A DNA stretch of 64,000 nucleotides, from assembly GCF_014197255.1 (NCBI RefSeq), contig NZ_JACIFE010000001.1:343410-407409 (forward strand), read 5' to 3'. Made by a program: the position numbers and the translations under genes. The notes below the pieces were generated by a model. That model ran no database searches. It was not told where the DNA came from and worked only from the letters and a program-made list of their open reading frames with translations. This DNA is from Bartonella fuyuanensis (lineage in GTDB: Bacteria > Pseudomonadota > Alphaproteobacteria > Rhizobiales > Rhizobiaceae). Positions 40,521-51,600 of this stretch are shown piece after piece; within the stretch, counting starts at the first letter, position 1, and every line of letters begins with the position of its first letter.

Positions 40521-40554
40521 AAAAGGGAAAGATAATACTCTATCTTTCCCTTTT
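40521..40554 (-). terminator. bidirectional hairpin terminator after rpmA
   Basis: A perfect 14-base-pair stem (AAAAGGGAAAGATA / TATCTTTCCCTTTT) encloses a six-base loop. T residues end the stem on either strand. It lies 85 bases downstream of the rpmA stop. Confidence 0.8.
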
Positions 40555-40638
40555 AATGCTTAAAAATCACAAGCGTAATTCAGCTAAATTACTAAATCCA
40601 ATCAAATTCCAATTGATTGCTAGCTAAGATGCTACAGA

Positions 40639-40908
40639 TTACTCTGCAGTCTCCACCATAGGAATGACTGAAACATAAAAACGGTTACCCGCTTTCCGTT
40701 GAAAAGAAACCTTTCCTTTTAATAAAGCGAAAAGTGTATGGTCTTTTCCAATGCCAACGTTGTCGCCAGGGTGCCAACGTGTACCACGCTGACGGATGAT
40801 AATATTTCCAGCAATAACGGTTTCACCACCAAACTTTTTGACGCCTAGACGTTTCGATTCTGAATCGCGACCATTACGCGAGGAACCACCAGCTTTTTTA
40901 TGTGCCAT
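40639..40908 (-). CDS. rpmA: 50S ribosomal protein L27
   Basis: The protein has 89 residues, starting [20 protein letters not shown] with the usual Gly-rich N-terminus that reaches the peptidyl transferase centre. It also has [19 protein letters not shown]. It follows rplU after 12 bases; rplU-rpmA is a conserved operon. Confidence 0.97.
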   Translation of the reverse strand: MAHKKAGGSSRNGRDSESKRLGVKKFGGETVIAGNIIIRQRGTRWHPGDNVGIGKDHTLFALLKGKVSFQRKAGNRFYVSVIPMVETAE

Positions 40909-40920
40909 AGACGCTCTCCT

Positions 40921-41382
40921 TTAATCTTCCTTATTTTTTGCTACAGCCGCTTTTTTCTGCGATGCAGTCTTTTTTTCAGCCTTCTTCTCAACAGCAGCAC
41001 CTTTTGTTTCTTCTACTGCCGTTGCTTCCTCTTTTATGAGTTTCGCAGCTGCTTTTTTAGGCTTTGAATCGCCCGTTAAAATTTCTAAAACACGCAGTGT
41101 TGTAAATTCTTGACGATGACCACGCGTACGTTTAGAATTCTGACGACGGCGTTTCTTAAATGCAATGATCTTGCGTTCACGTGCCTGTTCTAAAATTTCA
41201 GCCGTTACCACTGCATCGGAAATAACAGGTGTCCCAATAACCGCATTACCTTCTTGCCCAATCATTAACACATCATTGAATTCAACAATATCGCCCGCAT
41301 TTCCACTAACTTTTTCAACTTTTACCACTTGGTTAGCAACAATGCGGTATTGCTTACCACCGGTTTTAATGACTGCGAACAT
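40921..41382 (-). CDS. rplU: 50S ribosomal protein L21 with lysine-rich tail
   Basis: The protein has 153 residues. Residues 1-103 are the L21 domain ([14 protein letters not shown] at the start, [19 protein letters not shown] near the end). Residues 104-153 are a Lys/Ala/Glu-rich extension, probably disordered, as seen in other Rhizobiales. L21 binds 23S rRNA with L20. It is the first gene of rplU-rpmA. Confidence 0.95.
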   Translation of the reverse strand: MFAVIKTGGKQYRIVANQVVKVEKVSGNAGDIVEFNDVLMIGQEGNAVIGTPVISDAVVTAEILEQARERKIIAFKKRRRQNSKRTRGHRQEFTTLRVLEILTGDSKPKKAAAKLIKEEATAVEETKGAAVEKKAEKKTASQKKAAVAKNKED

Positions 41383-41535
41383 TTTTTATCCTTCCGTTCA
41401 CTCCAGCTCTTATTTAATTTCTACCTTGAAATAAGGGAAAATAGGCCGCTTTTTATCAGTCGTAGTCAAATTTAAAGAAGGATAAAACCTTCCTCAACAC
41501 AAATATGCGCAGACTTCCCCACGCTCATTTTCTGC

Positions 41536-41565
41536 ATATATGAAGGAATTTCTATTCTCTGTCAA
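41536..41565 (-). promoter_or_regulatory. putative rplU promoter
   Basis: On the minus strand a consensus TTGACA (41565-41560) is followed 16-17 bases later by a TCATAT/CATATA hexamer. It lies about 150 bases upstream of the rplU start codon. Confidence 0.45.
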
Positions 41566-41660
41566 TAAAGTCTCATAAAAAAGAAAAAAGGGTTGTACAA
41601 AAAATAATTGAAGGTTATCTACCCATCACAAGTAGTGCGAATTTTTGTCGCACTACATAT

Positions 41661-41750
41661 GGAGAGGTGGCTGAGTGGTTGAAAGCACCGCACTCGAAAT
41701 GCGGCATAGGGGTAACTCTATCGAGGGTTCGAATCCCTCTCTCTCCGCCA
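41661..41750 (+). tRNA. tRNA-Ser (anticodon CGA)
   Basis: This is a class II tRNA with the same acceptor and T arm as the serine tRNA at 36238. The anticodon arm CCGCA-CTCGAAA-TGCGG gives CGA. The long variable arm is CATAGGGGTAACTCTATCGA, and CCA is encoded at 41748-41750. The length is 90 bases. Confidence 0.95.
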
Positions 41751-41822
41751 TTAATCATAAAATCAATTGCTTATATAAAGGTTCAAGGGTTTTTCTTTCT
41801 TTGATTTTGTTAATTTAACTTT

Positions 41823-42025
41823 TTATTTATCTTCTAACCTTCGTAGTTTTATAAATTCAATATTCGTTGGCTTTTTTGTTCCATTGATATTTTCTCTATA
41901 AGAAATTGCCACGATTATCTTTTCCAAAGCCGATAATTCATCATCACTCCAGCATCAAATTGCTACAATGGCTTGGCAGTATTTAAATCGAAGGTTAGGG
42001 GTAGAGGCTAATTTTCTTTTAATAA
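41823..42025 (-). pseudogene. remnant of an unrecognised gene
   Basis: A minus-strand frame of about 65 codons has a single internal stop. The clean end reads SDDELSALEKIIVAISYREN and continues to a TAA at 41823, with ordinary protein composition. I do not recognise the family. It could be the 3' part of the broken gene just upstream (42041-42311). Confidence 0.35.
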
Positions 42026-42040
42026 AGAGCATAAAATGAA

Positions 42041-42311
42041 CTACATTTTCTCAAGAATAAAGCTTTTGCTACAATAGATTAATACATTTTTTATGATACA
42101 GCCTTTGGTTGTTTTTACAAGAAAGATGATACATTCTTTTTTCTTAAAGCGACTTGGTATTTGCGCAAATACTCCCGCAATAAGATTAATGGAGCTTTCA
42201 AGTAAATTATTTTCATGATAACGCGGCAAACAAAGTAGATGCAATCTCCTCGTGGAGGCAGTCTCCTACTTCGATCATCACTGAATCACGAGTGGTTTGC
42301 GTTATTTCCAT
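42041..42311 (-). pseudogene. frameshifted remnant of an unrecognised gene
   Basis: The ATG at about 42311 opens MEITQTTRDSVMIEVGDCLH and runs to about 42215. It then needs a frameshift to continue as LPRYHENNLLESSINLIAGV down to 42041. The two parts look like one soluble protein, but I cannot name it. It lies just downstream, on the same strand, of a broken membrane-protein frame. Confidence 0.35.
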
Positions 42312-42601
42312 ATGTGCAGGCCTATATTCAATCCCCACTGTGTGAATGCACTGTTTTGCATAATCCAAGAAGCTTTTTGAGCACTAATAATTACTAACCA
42401 CAAGTTTAGTATTAAAGTCTCCAGCATACTTAAGGTAATCAAAGAGAAATAACCAATAGAGATAGAGACTGCAATAAAACCAAAAGGGGAATTGATATAA
42501 TGAAAAAGAATAATCAGTGAAAGAAGGCTATAGATGATGATTCGTCTTTTGTATAAATCTCCCAATTGCAGAGAGTGTAATGTGCAAAGCATTTTTTTCA
42601 A
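42302..42601 (-). CDS. hypothetical membrane protein, probably a fragment
   Basis: The frame has 99 codons with about three hydrophobic segments (IIIYSLLSLIILFHYI, FIAVSISIGYFSLITLSML, LILNLWLVIISA). I do not recognise the family. Its place among broken genes and its short length suggest the remnant of a larger membrane protein rather than an intact gene. Confidence 0.3.
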   Translation of the reverse strand: MKKMLCTLHSLQLGDLYKRRIIIYSLLSLIILFHYINSPFGFIAVSISIGYFSLITLSMLETLILNLWLVIISAQKASWIMQNSAFTQWGLNIGLHIWK

Positions 42602-43368
42602 AAAATAGGGTATAAGAGTCCCAAAAGCCGCGGTTATGCCTAGAAAAAACCGATGAAGATATCATGCAATAAGCTTTCCGAAGGTTACCTTAAAAAGAGT
42701 ACCATATCAGAAAGATAGAGCAAGACAACAAGTTCATGAAACCGAAATATTGGCCATTTGTGCATGTCATCCTCCTTCCTGGTCGCATCTTTAAAAATAT
42801 GCAATAATTATAATTAGTACATACGTTCATAAACAGTTAGTGCATCTATTACTGGATAGATCAGTTTTTTGATAGGGGTATGATATAAATTTGAACGCTG
42901 ATATTGACCGTAATCATAGATCGTTTTCAGAAATTTAAGGAGCGAGAGCAACTGGTATTTTTGCTGCGTTTTTTGTGGGACACTTTGCCAATAAAGAGTT
43001 ACTTTACTAAATAATGAGCACTACTGTACTTGAGAGTCATATTTTATGCTCTCAGGAGTGCCGCTGTTTAATTCAAGATTGTGGGAGGGGGTGATTGATT
43101 ACCTCCGCTCTAGGTTTGAATCTTAAAGTAGCAACATACCTTGTTATCGGGCAGAAATTATTTATGGTTTTCGATTGAGGTGCGTTAGTGCAGCTTTAAG
43201 GGATTTTTTATAGCACCAATTGGGGGGGGGGACGACTTCACTTATTGGGGGTATTATAATGCGTTGAAAGATAACGGAGATAATTATAGATGTAAGATTA
43301 TTTGATATAGATGTCTAGTTTACTTCGATATAAAAGTTCCAAATTTCCTTGCACTTCATATTATTTTA

Positions 43369-43775
43369 TCAGTGTAACCAATTGCTACAAATATTCTTCT
43401 TCTTGGCTTGCGACAGTGTAAGCAATAAAGGGCGATCCATCCACTGGAACGCTTGTGCCGCAATAATAAGATAAAGCTTGTCGATTTGAGTCAAGAAACC
43501 TCCGACTTTACCACGATAACACTGCATAAAAGGAAATTTTTGCTCTTGTTTAATCATATTTTCTAATATATCGATCGCATGATATTGGTATTTATTTCCT
43601 AGAGGTTTGACAATTTCCTTTAAAATGATGCCTGCTCCTGCAGATACGATGGAAAAATGCTTTTTATCTTTAAACGAAAGCAGCATGGTTTTAAATAAAG
43701 TGAGGGGATAACGTGCACGATAACAATCATAATTATCAGCCAATCCATCAAATTTTTTACTTTACGGTTGAAAGA
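43369..43775 (-). pseudogene. truncated SAM-dependent methyltransferase remnant
   Basis: The minus frame reads KKFDGLADNYDCYRARYP at its start, then FSIVSAGAGIILKEIVK (the SAM-binding motif I region, eroded), YHAIDILENMI (acidic residue of motif II) and LIIAAQAFQWMD (motif IV). These are in the order of class I methyltransferases of the UbiE/Tam type. It ends about half way through the usual fold and lacks a good start, so it is probably dead. The flanking 42602-43368 and 43776-44409 show no gene. Confidence 0.5.
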
Positions 43776-44409
43776 TTTGTAACAGTCGGCTGTGTAGCCA
43801 CCCCCACGAATTGCACTGTATATAAAGAAGCTCTCCTTTGCTCATGATGTTAAGCATAAATTCTAAAAAAATTTAAATAGGAGTTGTTCTTTGATACCTT
43901 CTCTAGGGTTGATATTTACATTCATTTTCGCTTCCAATGATATATTTTGAAAGCCTATTGTTTTTTTGCGCAAATCACTCCGAGATTCCATATATTTTTC
44001 TAAAAATCCGTCTCACTTCTGATGCGATTACTACTTTAATGCCTTTTATGATCATCAAATTTATAACCTGCTTGCAAAAATAGCTAATCCCAAATCATCT
44101 ATCGTAAAAATGAGATCGCTTATTCGCTTCGTAACTATTATAGCCAAAATAACTCATTTTAGCACCACTATTTTATATCTATGGTGCTAATGTAATGTGT
44201 GATGAAAGTATAAATATTTATAATATTCAGCATCTTATGATTACCCTATATTATGCTTAAAGTGTTTTATTTTCATAAAAAATTAATCACGCTCTAATAA
44301 AATGAGGAATTTTGTTTCTTTAAATTTAATGAACTAAAATAAGAGCTAAATATATATTTTAAAATGTGATTATATTGCATACTGAATAATGTGTATGAGG
44401 AAATAGTTT

Positions 44410-45621
44410 ATGTTCATTGCAAATTTGAAAGAACGCGCTGCTCTATTCGAGAATAGAACTTTTCTCTATTTTACCTTGAGTAGTTTATTTGCTGCATTTG
44501 GAAATGGGCTGAATTATATTGCATTATCATGGCTTGCCTATTATCGGACGAGTTCAATCCGTGGTATAGCGTTGATGATGCTTTTTCTTTGGGCGCCTAG
44601 CATTATTTTTGCACCTTTTTGGGGTATGTTGGCGGATAGATATAATCGTAAAATGCAGATTATCGTTTCAAATCTTGTCAGAGGCTTAGTATTTGTGGCT
44701 TGGGTAATACTTTGGCAATTGGGCATAGAAATTGATTTGATGATTTTATCTGTTTTGTTAGGCATTTTTATTTCTTTATATATGCCATCAGCTGTGCCTT
44801 TAATTCAAAGTATTGTTCTTAAAAAACAGCTTATCAATGCAAATGCAACCATCGATATGATCTATGAACTTGGTACTATCATAGGCATGGGATTTAGTGG
44901 ATTTACGCTTGCTTGTGTAGGAATAAAAGGAACACTTTTGATAGGAGGTATATTTTTTATTATTGCTAGTTTGTTTAACTTTGCAATGAAAGTACCTAAC
45001 TCCCTAAGATCTAAAAGTCAAAGTAAGCAAAACTGGTGGGAAAATTATACAGCGTCCCTTCGTTATTTTAAGCGAAATCCTGTTCTTTTTATACCTTATC
45101 TAAGCCAGATGATTATTATGACGCTTTTAATGACTATCCCTGTTATTCTTGTTCCTTATACACAAGAAATCTTAAATGCGGATAGTAAGACCTTTGCAAT
45201 ATTTGAGGTACTTTATTCTATGGGCGTATTGACAGGTGCGTTTTTTTCTCCACTTCTTTGTAAATTTTTATCCATAAGGAAAACATTAGCTGTTTTATTA
45301 GCTTTTATGGCTGTTGGACTTGCTATTCTGTCTGTTAATACACACACTTTTGTTGTTTTTCCTGCTTACTTTATAATTGGATTTGGACTTTCAAGTTGGG
45401 CTTTTTCGATTTCGTTATCACAGCTTGCTTGTGATCCTAAATACCAAGGAAGATTACAGGCAAGTTTTAATGGACTCTCTGGATGCTTTATCCTTGGAGT
45501 ATATCTCATTATGGCAAGCGATAGCTGTAGCATATCACCTCAATCGATATACTTTCTTCAAAGCATTATTGCGTTTGTTGGAATATTCATTGTGCTGTTT
45601 TATAAACATGAAAAACGATAA
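44410..45621 (+). CDS. MFS transporter, MFS_3/EntS-like exporter
   Basis: The protein has 403 residues and about 12 membrane helices. Motif A after helix 2 reads GMLADRYNRKMQI. It resembles the EntS/MFS_3 group of exporters. The substrate is unknown. The frame is intact, with ATG 44410 after TGAGGAAATAG. Flanks on both sides are decayed DNA, so this is a surviving accessory gene. Confidence 0.8.
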   Translation: MFIANLKERAALFENRTFLYFTLSSLFAAFGNGLNYIALSWLAYYRTSSIRGIALMMLFLWAPSIIFAPFWGMLADRYNRKMQIIVSNLVRGLVFVAWVILWQLGIEIDLMILSVLLGIFISLYMPSAVPLIQSIVLKKQLINANATIDMIYELGTIIGMGFSGFTLACVGIKGTLLIGGIFFIIASLFNFAMKVPNSLRSKSQSKQNWWENYTASLRYFKRNPVLFIPYLSQMIIMTLLMTIPVILVPYTQEILNADSKTFAIFEVLYSMGVLTGAFFSPLLCKFLSIRKTLAVLLAFMAVGLAILSVNTHTFVVFPAYFIIGFGLSSWAFSISLSQLACDPKYQGRLQASFNGLSGCFILGVYLIMASDSCSISPQSIYFLQSIIAFVGIFIVLFYKHEKR

Positions 45622-45936
45622 ATTACATTGAAGTATAGTAAAACTATACGTCATTTTTAAACATTTACGATGCGCAATATTTCGTATTTTGTTTTTAAAA
45701 GGTAGGAGAAAAAATGTGAAGGTGTTGCTACTTTTAGTGAAGAAAGCATAAATTTATTTTGTTATAAAATACTCTTTATTTTTTGATGATGATCAAAAAG
45801 AGTTGATGTGTTTCTTTAATTTATTGGATTTTTTTAAGGAGGCAAAGACGCAATATTTTAAAGCTGCTTAAAAGTTTTTTGGTTTAAGCACAGTAGAAAG
45901 TAAAGTGCTCTTTTATCGCACGAGAATAATGTTACA
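45622..45936. other. intergenic with small hairpins
   Basis: I see no gene. AGAATAATG-TTA-CATTATTCT (45923-45943) is a perfect hairpin at the end of the next minus-strand gene; it lacks a T-run on that strand. Confidence 0.4.
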
Positions 45937-46206
45937 TTATTCTTGTTTTTCAAAATGCATATGAAGAATTTTATCAATTTCATCCTCATTGAAATGAGTA
46001 TTTCTGCGACGATGCAAGGTTTGCACAATTTCTTTTTTAAAAAGCTCATCTGTTTTACTTAAACGGTGAATGTTGAGTTCCAGTTCAAGAGATAAAGCTA
46101 AATCCACACACAATTTAAGCTCCTCTCCAATATCGAAACCGCGTTGATAGTCGTCATAAAGACCAACCAGTGTATCGGATAATTCTTTATCGCATAAAGA
46201 GGTCAT
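45937..46206 (-). CDS. hypothetical protein, second gene of a coupled pair
   Basis: The protein has 89 residues from ATG 46206. It is acidic and mostly predicted helical (KELSDTLVGLYDDYQRGFD, LALSLELELNIHRLSK), ending FNEDEIDKILHMHFEKQE. I do not recognise a family. Its ATG overlaps the stop of the gene before it (ATGA, 46203-46206), a sign of translational coupling. Size, acidity and coupling recall the antitoxin of a toxin-antitoxin pair, but the partner does not look like a known toxin. Confidence 0.5.
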   Translation of the reverse strand: MTSLCDKELSDTLVGLYDDYQRGFDIGEELKLCVDLALSLELELNIHRLSKTDELFKKEIVQTLHRRRNTHFNEDEIDKILHMHFEKQE

Positions 46207-46334
46207 GCTAAATTCCTCCACGTTGCGGTTTTCTGTGCAGCTTTTGTCTGTTTAAGTATTACTCTACCATCATCACTCAGTACTGCCATGTATATGAACC
46301 TCGAGGTTTTGTCAATTTTCTGCAAAATACGCAT
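46203..46334 (-). CDS. hypothetical small basic protein, first gene of a coupled pair
   Basis: The protein has 43 residues from ATG 46334, reading MRILQKIDKTSRFIYMAVLS and ending TATWRNLA. It is basic. A TTG at 46409 would extend it to 68 residues. It may be the 3' remainder of a longer gene. No family is recognised. Its stop overlaps the next start by ATGA. Confidence 0.4.
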   Translation of the reverse strand: MRILQKIDKTSRFIYMAVLSDDGRVILKQTKAAQKTATWRNLA

Positions 46335-47271
46335 TTTAAAAACAATGCCTATTAAAAACTTTATTACTCCAAGCTTTTGAGGCGCCCAATTGTAAACTAT
46401 GGATGGCAATGTATTTGCTCTAGAACTTATAACATTTAAAATACATTGCCAAAAGGCTTCTAATTTGCGTAGAGGAGGAGTTTCTTAACGATAAATCAAG
46501 ACCCCTGAAATCTCTATTGCTAATCATAGCTAAATCAGTGTTATTAATATTTACAATAAGCAAGCATGGTTTGTAAATGTTCAGTTTCTTAATAAGATGT
46601 GATAATCTCATTTTTGTAGAAGTGTAATTATTTTTCCTGTTCTGTATCGCGTTTTAGACATTGATAAACTTTTGATCTTGTGTTGCAATGCAAAGAAACT
46701 GTAAGAAATGTTTATAGATTCTTGCAAAGAGCTTTAAGCAGGTTGACTGCGCAGCTGGATGAAAGAAACCAGTATGGGATTTTTTATTGGCCTGTGTCCA
46801 AGTGTTTTTGACACTGAAAAAGAGTTTTTGATGGGATTAACCTGTTCCAGAATTATATTACAGAGGTGCAGCTCAGTAAAATACCTCGACGATTGCATTT
46901 TTTGTGTGATGATTATAAATTTTATTCTTGCAAATGGATGCTGTAACATCTACTTGACGAAGTCATATGTGTAAATCTTTGCCCATATACGGGGTATTAA
47001 CAAGAGGTATAATGCAAATATTGCATTGAGTTAACGCAATATTTGCATTATTGTGTAATTTGGCAAAAAAAGAAATTGACCCCAAAACAAAACATGCGAA
47101 GCGATTACGATTGCTATGAGAGGGTTTATGGCTTAATAGGCATCAAATAGCGACCTAATTTATCTTAATAAAGTCATTTGTAACCACGCTGAAAAAGGCA
47201 TGACCTCTTCTAATGTAGAGTTTTCGATTGTTTTATTATAGCAATTAAAAGTCGATTTAAATTGGCTTGTT
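46335..47271. other. decayed region, no intact gene
   Basis: Plus-strand pieces around 46745-46970 read as degraded protein (QLDERNQYGIFYWPVSK; KIPRRLHFLCDDYKFYSCKW) with frameshifts and stops. I cannot name the source. The rest is AT-rich without frames of note. Confidence 0.4.
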
Positions 47272-47556
47272 ATGGATGAAGGTGAAATGTTTACTGATAT
47301 GGCAAAAGCGTCATGCTTCAAATTACGAGCGATTTCTGTTGGGCTGATGAAAAAGCTTAGACTTTTAGTTTATACGACCTAACATGAGGCAAAAAGAGAG
47401 CTTTCTCCTGAAGATGTAGCAGAATTAGCGGTAGAACTTTATGGAAAATTGCAAGGGTTTATTCAAAACCTTAACGATATGGAAAAAATCGAAGTTATGG
47501 TGCTGCTTTTAAAATTACATTTACAGTATAAAATCGAAGTTGATAAAGCGTTTTGA
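47272..47556 (+). pseudogene. unrecognised gene with one in-frame stop
   Basis: The frame from ATG 47272 (MDEGEMFTDMAKAS) is open for 94 codons apart from one TAA at about 47380. That TAA is a single C-to-T change from CAA in the context TT-stop-HEAKRELSPED. The second half (VAELAVELYGKLQGFIQNLN) is clean to TGA 47554-47556. The protein is helical with no known domain. The frame also extends upstream of 47272 (KVDLNWLV). Confidence 0.5.
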
Positions 47557-48635
47557 GCAACAAGATATGAACCAACACCCCTTTTAAAAAATGGAACTTT
47601 TTTTATTTTCTACTATATGAACAGGTTTGAAATGGGAAGATCTCATGATCTTCGAGTTTTTTATTCAACTTAAAAAACGATAAATTATCATTATAAATTT
47701 ATATCTTGTTTTGATGCAGATAAAATGATTTCTCAAAAGAGTGCCGGTTGATAATACAAATAACATTTATTCAAAAAGAAGCGAGTATTCTTCCTGAGAT
47801 ATTTATTTATTGAAGGAAAAGATACTGACAACAGTGAAAATCCAGAGGATTATGTGGGAGAAAGAGTTTGGAAAATAGCTTTTTTCGGTTTGTGATATTA
47901 AAAAATTTATATAACAATGGAAAAAGTAATAATATAGCTTTGATCCCATTATGGTGTTGAGACTACGTTTGGTTTCTATAGAAAGGCAATAGCCATATAA
48001 GATAAAAGAATAAAAAAACCGCTCATAGCGCGCTTTTATCTTTTTATCAAGAGAATCATGAACACGTTGAAGCTTTAAAAAAGGGCACCTCATTATATTA
48101 GGAAATGTTTTTCCTGAAGATGCGCATTTTTTCTAAAGCAGATTATCGAATAGCAAAGAGTGAAGCGATGATTATCGTCATCTATTACATTATGCTATAA
48201 GTTAAAAAAATCATAAATTTATGTTTAGTAAGAACAGCTATTTTATTGAGAAGTATTTTTATAAATTTATAAAAAATTATTTTTACACTCTTGCCATTTT
48301 TCTAATGTGCTTTATTTGAAAAGTAGAATTGCTTTTTCGTGAAACTATTTTGTTAAGAGATAAATCGCAGTATTTTTGAATGGAGAAACCGGTATAGTTT
48401 CAAAGTTTTGTGTTTTTATTTATTCTTTAGCTTGAATCCCTCTAGCTAAAAGGGTTGGGGACTTTTCTAGATTCGATGTTGTTGCAAAGATTTTAGGGCG
48501 ATGCAGTAAGTAAATGATGGTATCGAGGGGAGGGGTTTGTCTTAATTTGTTGGTTTTTGAGGTGAGCAAACTAAGTTTTGCCATGTTTGTTTTCGCACGT
48601 TGTGATGATGTTGAACTCTGTTGGAGGAGGTTCTT
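47557..48635. other. intergenic upstream of the first adhesin gene
   Basis: I support no gene here. A 96-codon minus frame at 47803-48093 has no known motif. On the plus strand, short pieces (EGKDTDNSENPEDYVGERVW at about 47814) look like remnants. The last 200 bases presumably carry the adhesin promoter. Confidence 0.4.
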
Positions 48636-51600
48636 ATGAAAAAAAAATATTCCACACCTAATTTAATTAAAGCTGTTTCGCTTAGTGCGGTAATGGGCAC
48701 TCTTTTATCGAGTGTTTCTCCCGTTTTTGCTGCGAATCTTGCGATAGTAGGAGGAGTCAGTCAAAGTACACCTGGTTCTGGTGTTGTGTATCCGTACGGT
48801 AGTCATGGCAGTATTGTTTTATCTGGTGATGATGACTACTGCGGTGTGGATCATGTTTTAGGGCGTGGTGGTGAGAAACAGGAAAACGACAATCGTAATG
48901 TTTCACGAATATCCGTAGAAGAACAATATAACAGATTTATCAATGGTTACACTGAGAGCAACGGTCGCGACCCTTATGGCACGACCCTTGAAAAGGCTAC
49001 TTGGATAACCGATGGGGTTCTAAGCGTAAATGCTACTTATATGGGACCAACTGGCTCTGGAGGGCTTTTAAATGTTATGCCTGAGGCTTATGGTGTTTAT
49101 TCTTTTGCAACGGGTTGTGGTTCTTCTGCAACAGGAAATTATTCCACAGCATTTGGTGCTGGTGCAACCGCAAAAGCTGGTGGAGCACAAGCTTTTGGTG
49201 TTTCTTCCCTTGCAAGTGGTAAAGCGACTGTTGCTATAGGTATAGGATCAGAAGCATCAGGCGAATCAGCTATTGCTTTTGGTGGTCTTGCAACTGCCTC
49301 TGGTAAAAGTTCTGTTGCTTTAGGGGTGGAAGCAAAAGCAGAACAGGAATATGCGATTGCTATAGGTGCAAGAGCCGAAGCGAAAGCTTCAGGAGCTATT
49401 GCAATAGGTGGTGCCAAGTCTGACAGAACAAGTGAGACTGATCCTCAAAGAAGAGCAATAGCAGAGGCTGAAAATGCGATTGCTATAGGGTCTAGTACAC
49501 TTGCTAAACTATATGATACTGTTGCAATTGGAGCAAATGCACAGGCTCTTGTTTCTGATGGTGTTGCTGTCGGTGGTGGTTCTGTCTCTGATAGAGCCAA
49601 GGGCGTTAATGGATATGATCCTTTTCTTAATGGTGCTTCGACAGATACTCGTATAGCATGGAAAAGCACAGCAGGTGCTTTTAGCGTTGGTGAAGTTGGT
49701 GGTAGTAATAATGGTACGTTAACACGACAAATTACAGGGGTCGCTGCTGGAAGTGAAGATACCGATGCAGTAAACGTAGCGCAGCTAAAAGCTATGAAAG
49801 ATTTGGTTTCGGGAGTTTGGCAACTTTCTGTTGAGGGTACAGATCCCACAGACGTGAATCCAGGTAATACGATAGATCTTTCAGTGAAAGATGATCACAA
49901 AGGGGGGAAAGACAATTTAATAATTACAAAAAAAACTGTAGGTGATAAGCATAAAATTGAATTTTCTTTGAATAATATTCTTAAGTTGACGAGCGTCTCT
50001 GCAGGCGGGAGTATTATGAGTGATGATGGTTTTTTTGTTCAGGGTGGTGGTCCATACCTGACTCAGGATGGTATTAGTGCTGGAGGAAAAACCATCGGAA
50101 ATGTGGCAGATGCAATTGAAAATGATGAAGCAGTAAATTATAAACAATTGAAAGAGGTGAAAGCACTTGCAGAACAAGGTTGGAAACTTTCTGTTGATGG
50201 TAATAATGCTACAGATGTTGGAGCAGGAAGTACAGTAGATCTTGTTGCAGCTCTGAGTGAGAATGGAAGCAAAAATATTAAGATTGAAAAAAACAATAAT
50301 AATAAAGTTACATTTTCTTTAAATGATATTCTTAAGCTCACGAGTGTCACGACAGGCAACAGCATTATGAGCGATGAAGGTTTTAAGTTTATTGATGGTA
50401 ATGGACCAAGCATAACTTTAAATGGTCTTGATGCTGGTGATAAAAAAATCATAAATGTGGCAGATGCAACTGAAAATAGTGAAGCAGTAAATTATAAACA
50501 ATTGAAAGAGGTGAAAACACTTGCAGAACAAGGTTGGAAACTTTCTGTTGATGGTAATAATGCTACAGATGTTGGAGCAGGAAGTACAGTAGATCTTGTT
50601 GCAGCTCTGAGTGAGAATGGAAGCAAAAATATTAAGATTGAAAAAAACAATAATAATAAAGTTACATTTTCTTTAAATGATATTCTTAAGCTCACGAGTG
50701 TCACGACAGGCAACAGCATTATGAGCGATGAAGGTTTTAAGTTTATTGATGGAGGGCCAAGCATAACTGCGCATGGTATTAATGCTGGTAATAAAAAAAT
50801 TATAGGGGTAGCTAAGGGAGAAGATGATACCGATGCTGTAAATTTTTCACAACTGAAAGAAATAAAGGATCAGATAGATAGCAATAGTCTTGTTAAATGG
50901 GACGAAGAGGATAAAACTATCTACATTGGTGCTGAAAAAGATGGAATAGAACTTGATATTACAAATAAAGATGGGCAATTTAGGGTAATTACTGGTGTCG
51001 CGGAAGGAGAATATGACGATGATGCTGTAAATTATAAACAATTGAAAGAGGTGAAAGCACTTGCCGAACAAGGTTGGAAACTTTCTGTTGATGGTAACAA
51101 TGCTACAGATGTTGGGGCAGGAAGCACAGTAGATTTTATTGCGGGTGAGGATAATACCGGTAACAAGAATATCCAAATTGCAAAAAGCAATGATAATAAA
51201 GTCACATTTTCTTTGAATGATAATCTTAAATTGACGAGTGTCATGACAGGTAGAAGCATTATGAGTGATGATGGCTTTGGTTTTGAAGGTAATAAGGGAC
51301 CTAGAATTGCTTTTGATGGTATTTTTGCTGCCAATACAAAAATTACAGGGCTACAAAAAGGTACTAATGAAGAAGATGCGGTTAATGTTTCACAACTGAA
51401 TGAAATGAGAGATCAAATAGCAGATAATAGCCTTGTTAAATGGCATGAAGAGCAGCAGCGTATCACTATCGGTGAACAGAAAAGTGGTACTAAAATCGAT
51501 GTTGCCAACTCTAATGGCGAAAATCGAATTATTTCTGGTGTTGCGGATGGTAGCCTCAGACAGGATTCAACAGAAGTGGTAAATGGTAGCCAAATCAATA

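Noticed and set aside
50127..51170. Stalk repeats considered as a possible CRISPR-like array
   Set aside because: The units are 354 bases, in frame and protein coding. There are no short repeats with unique spacers.
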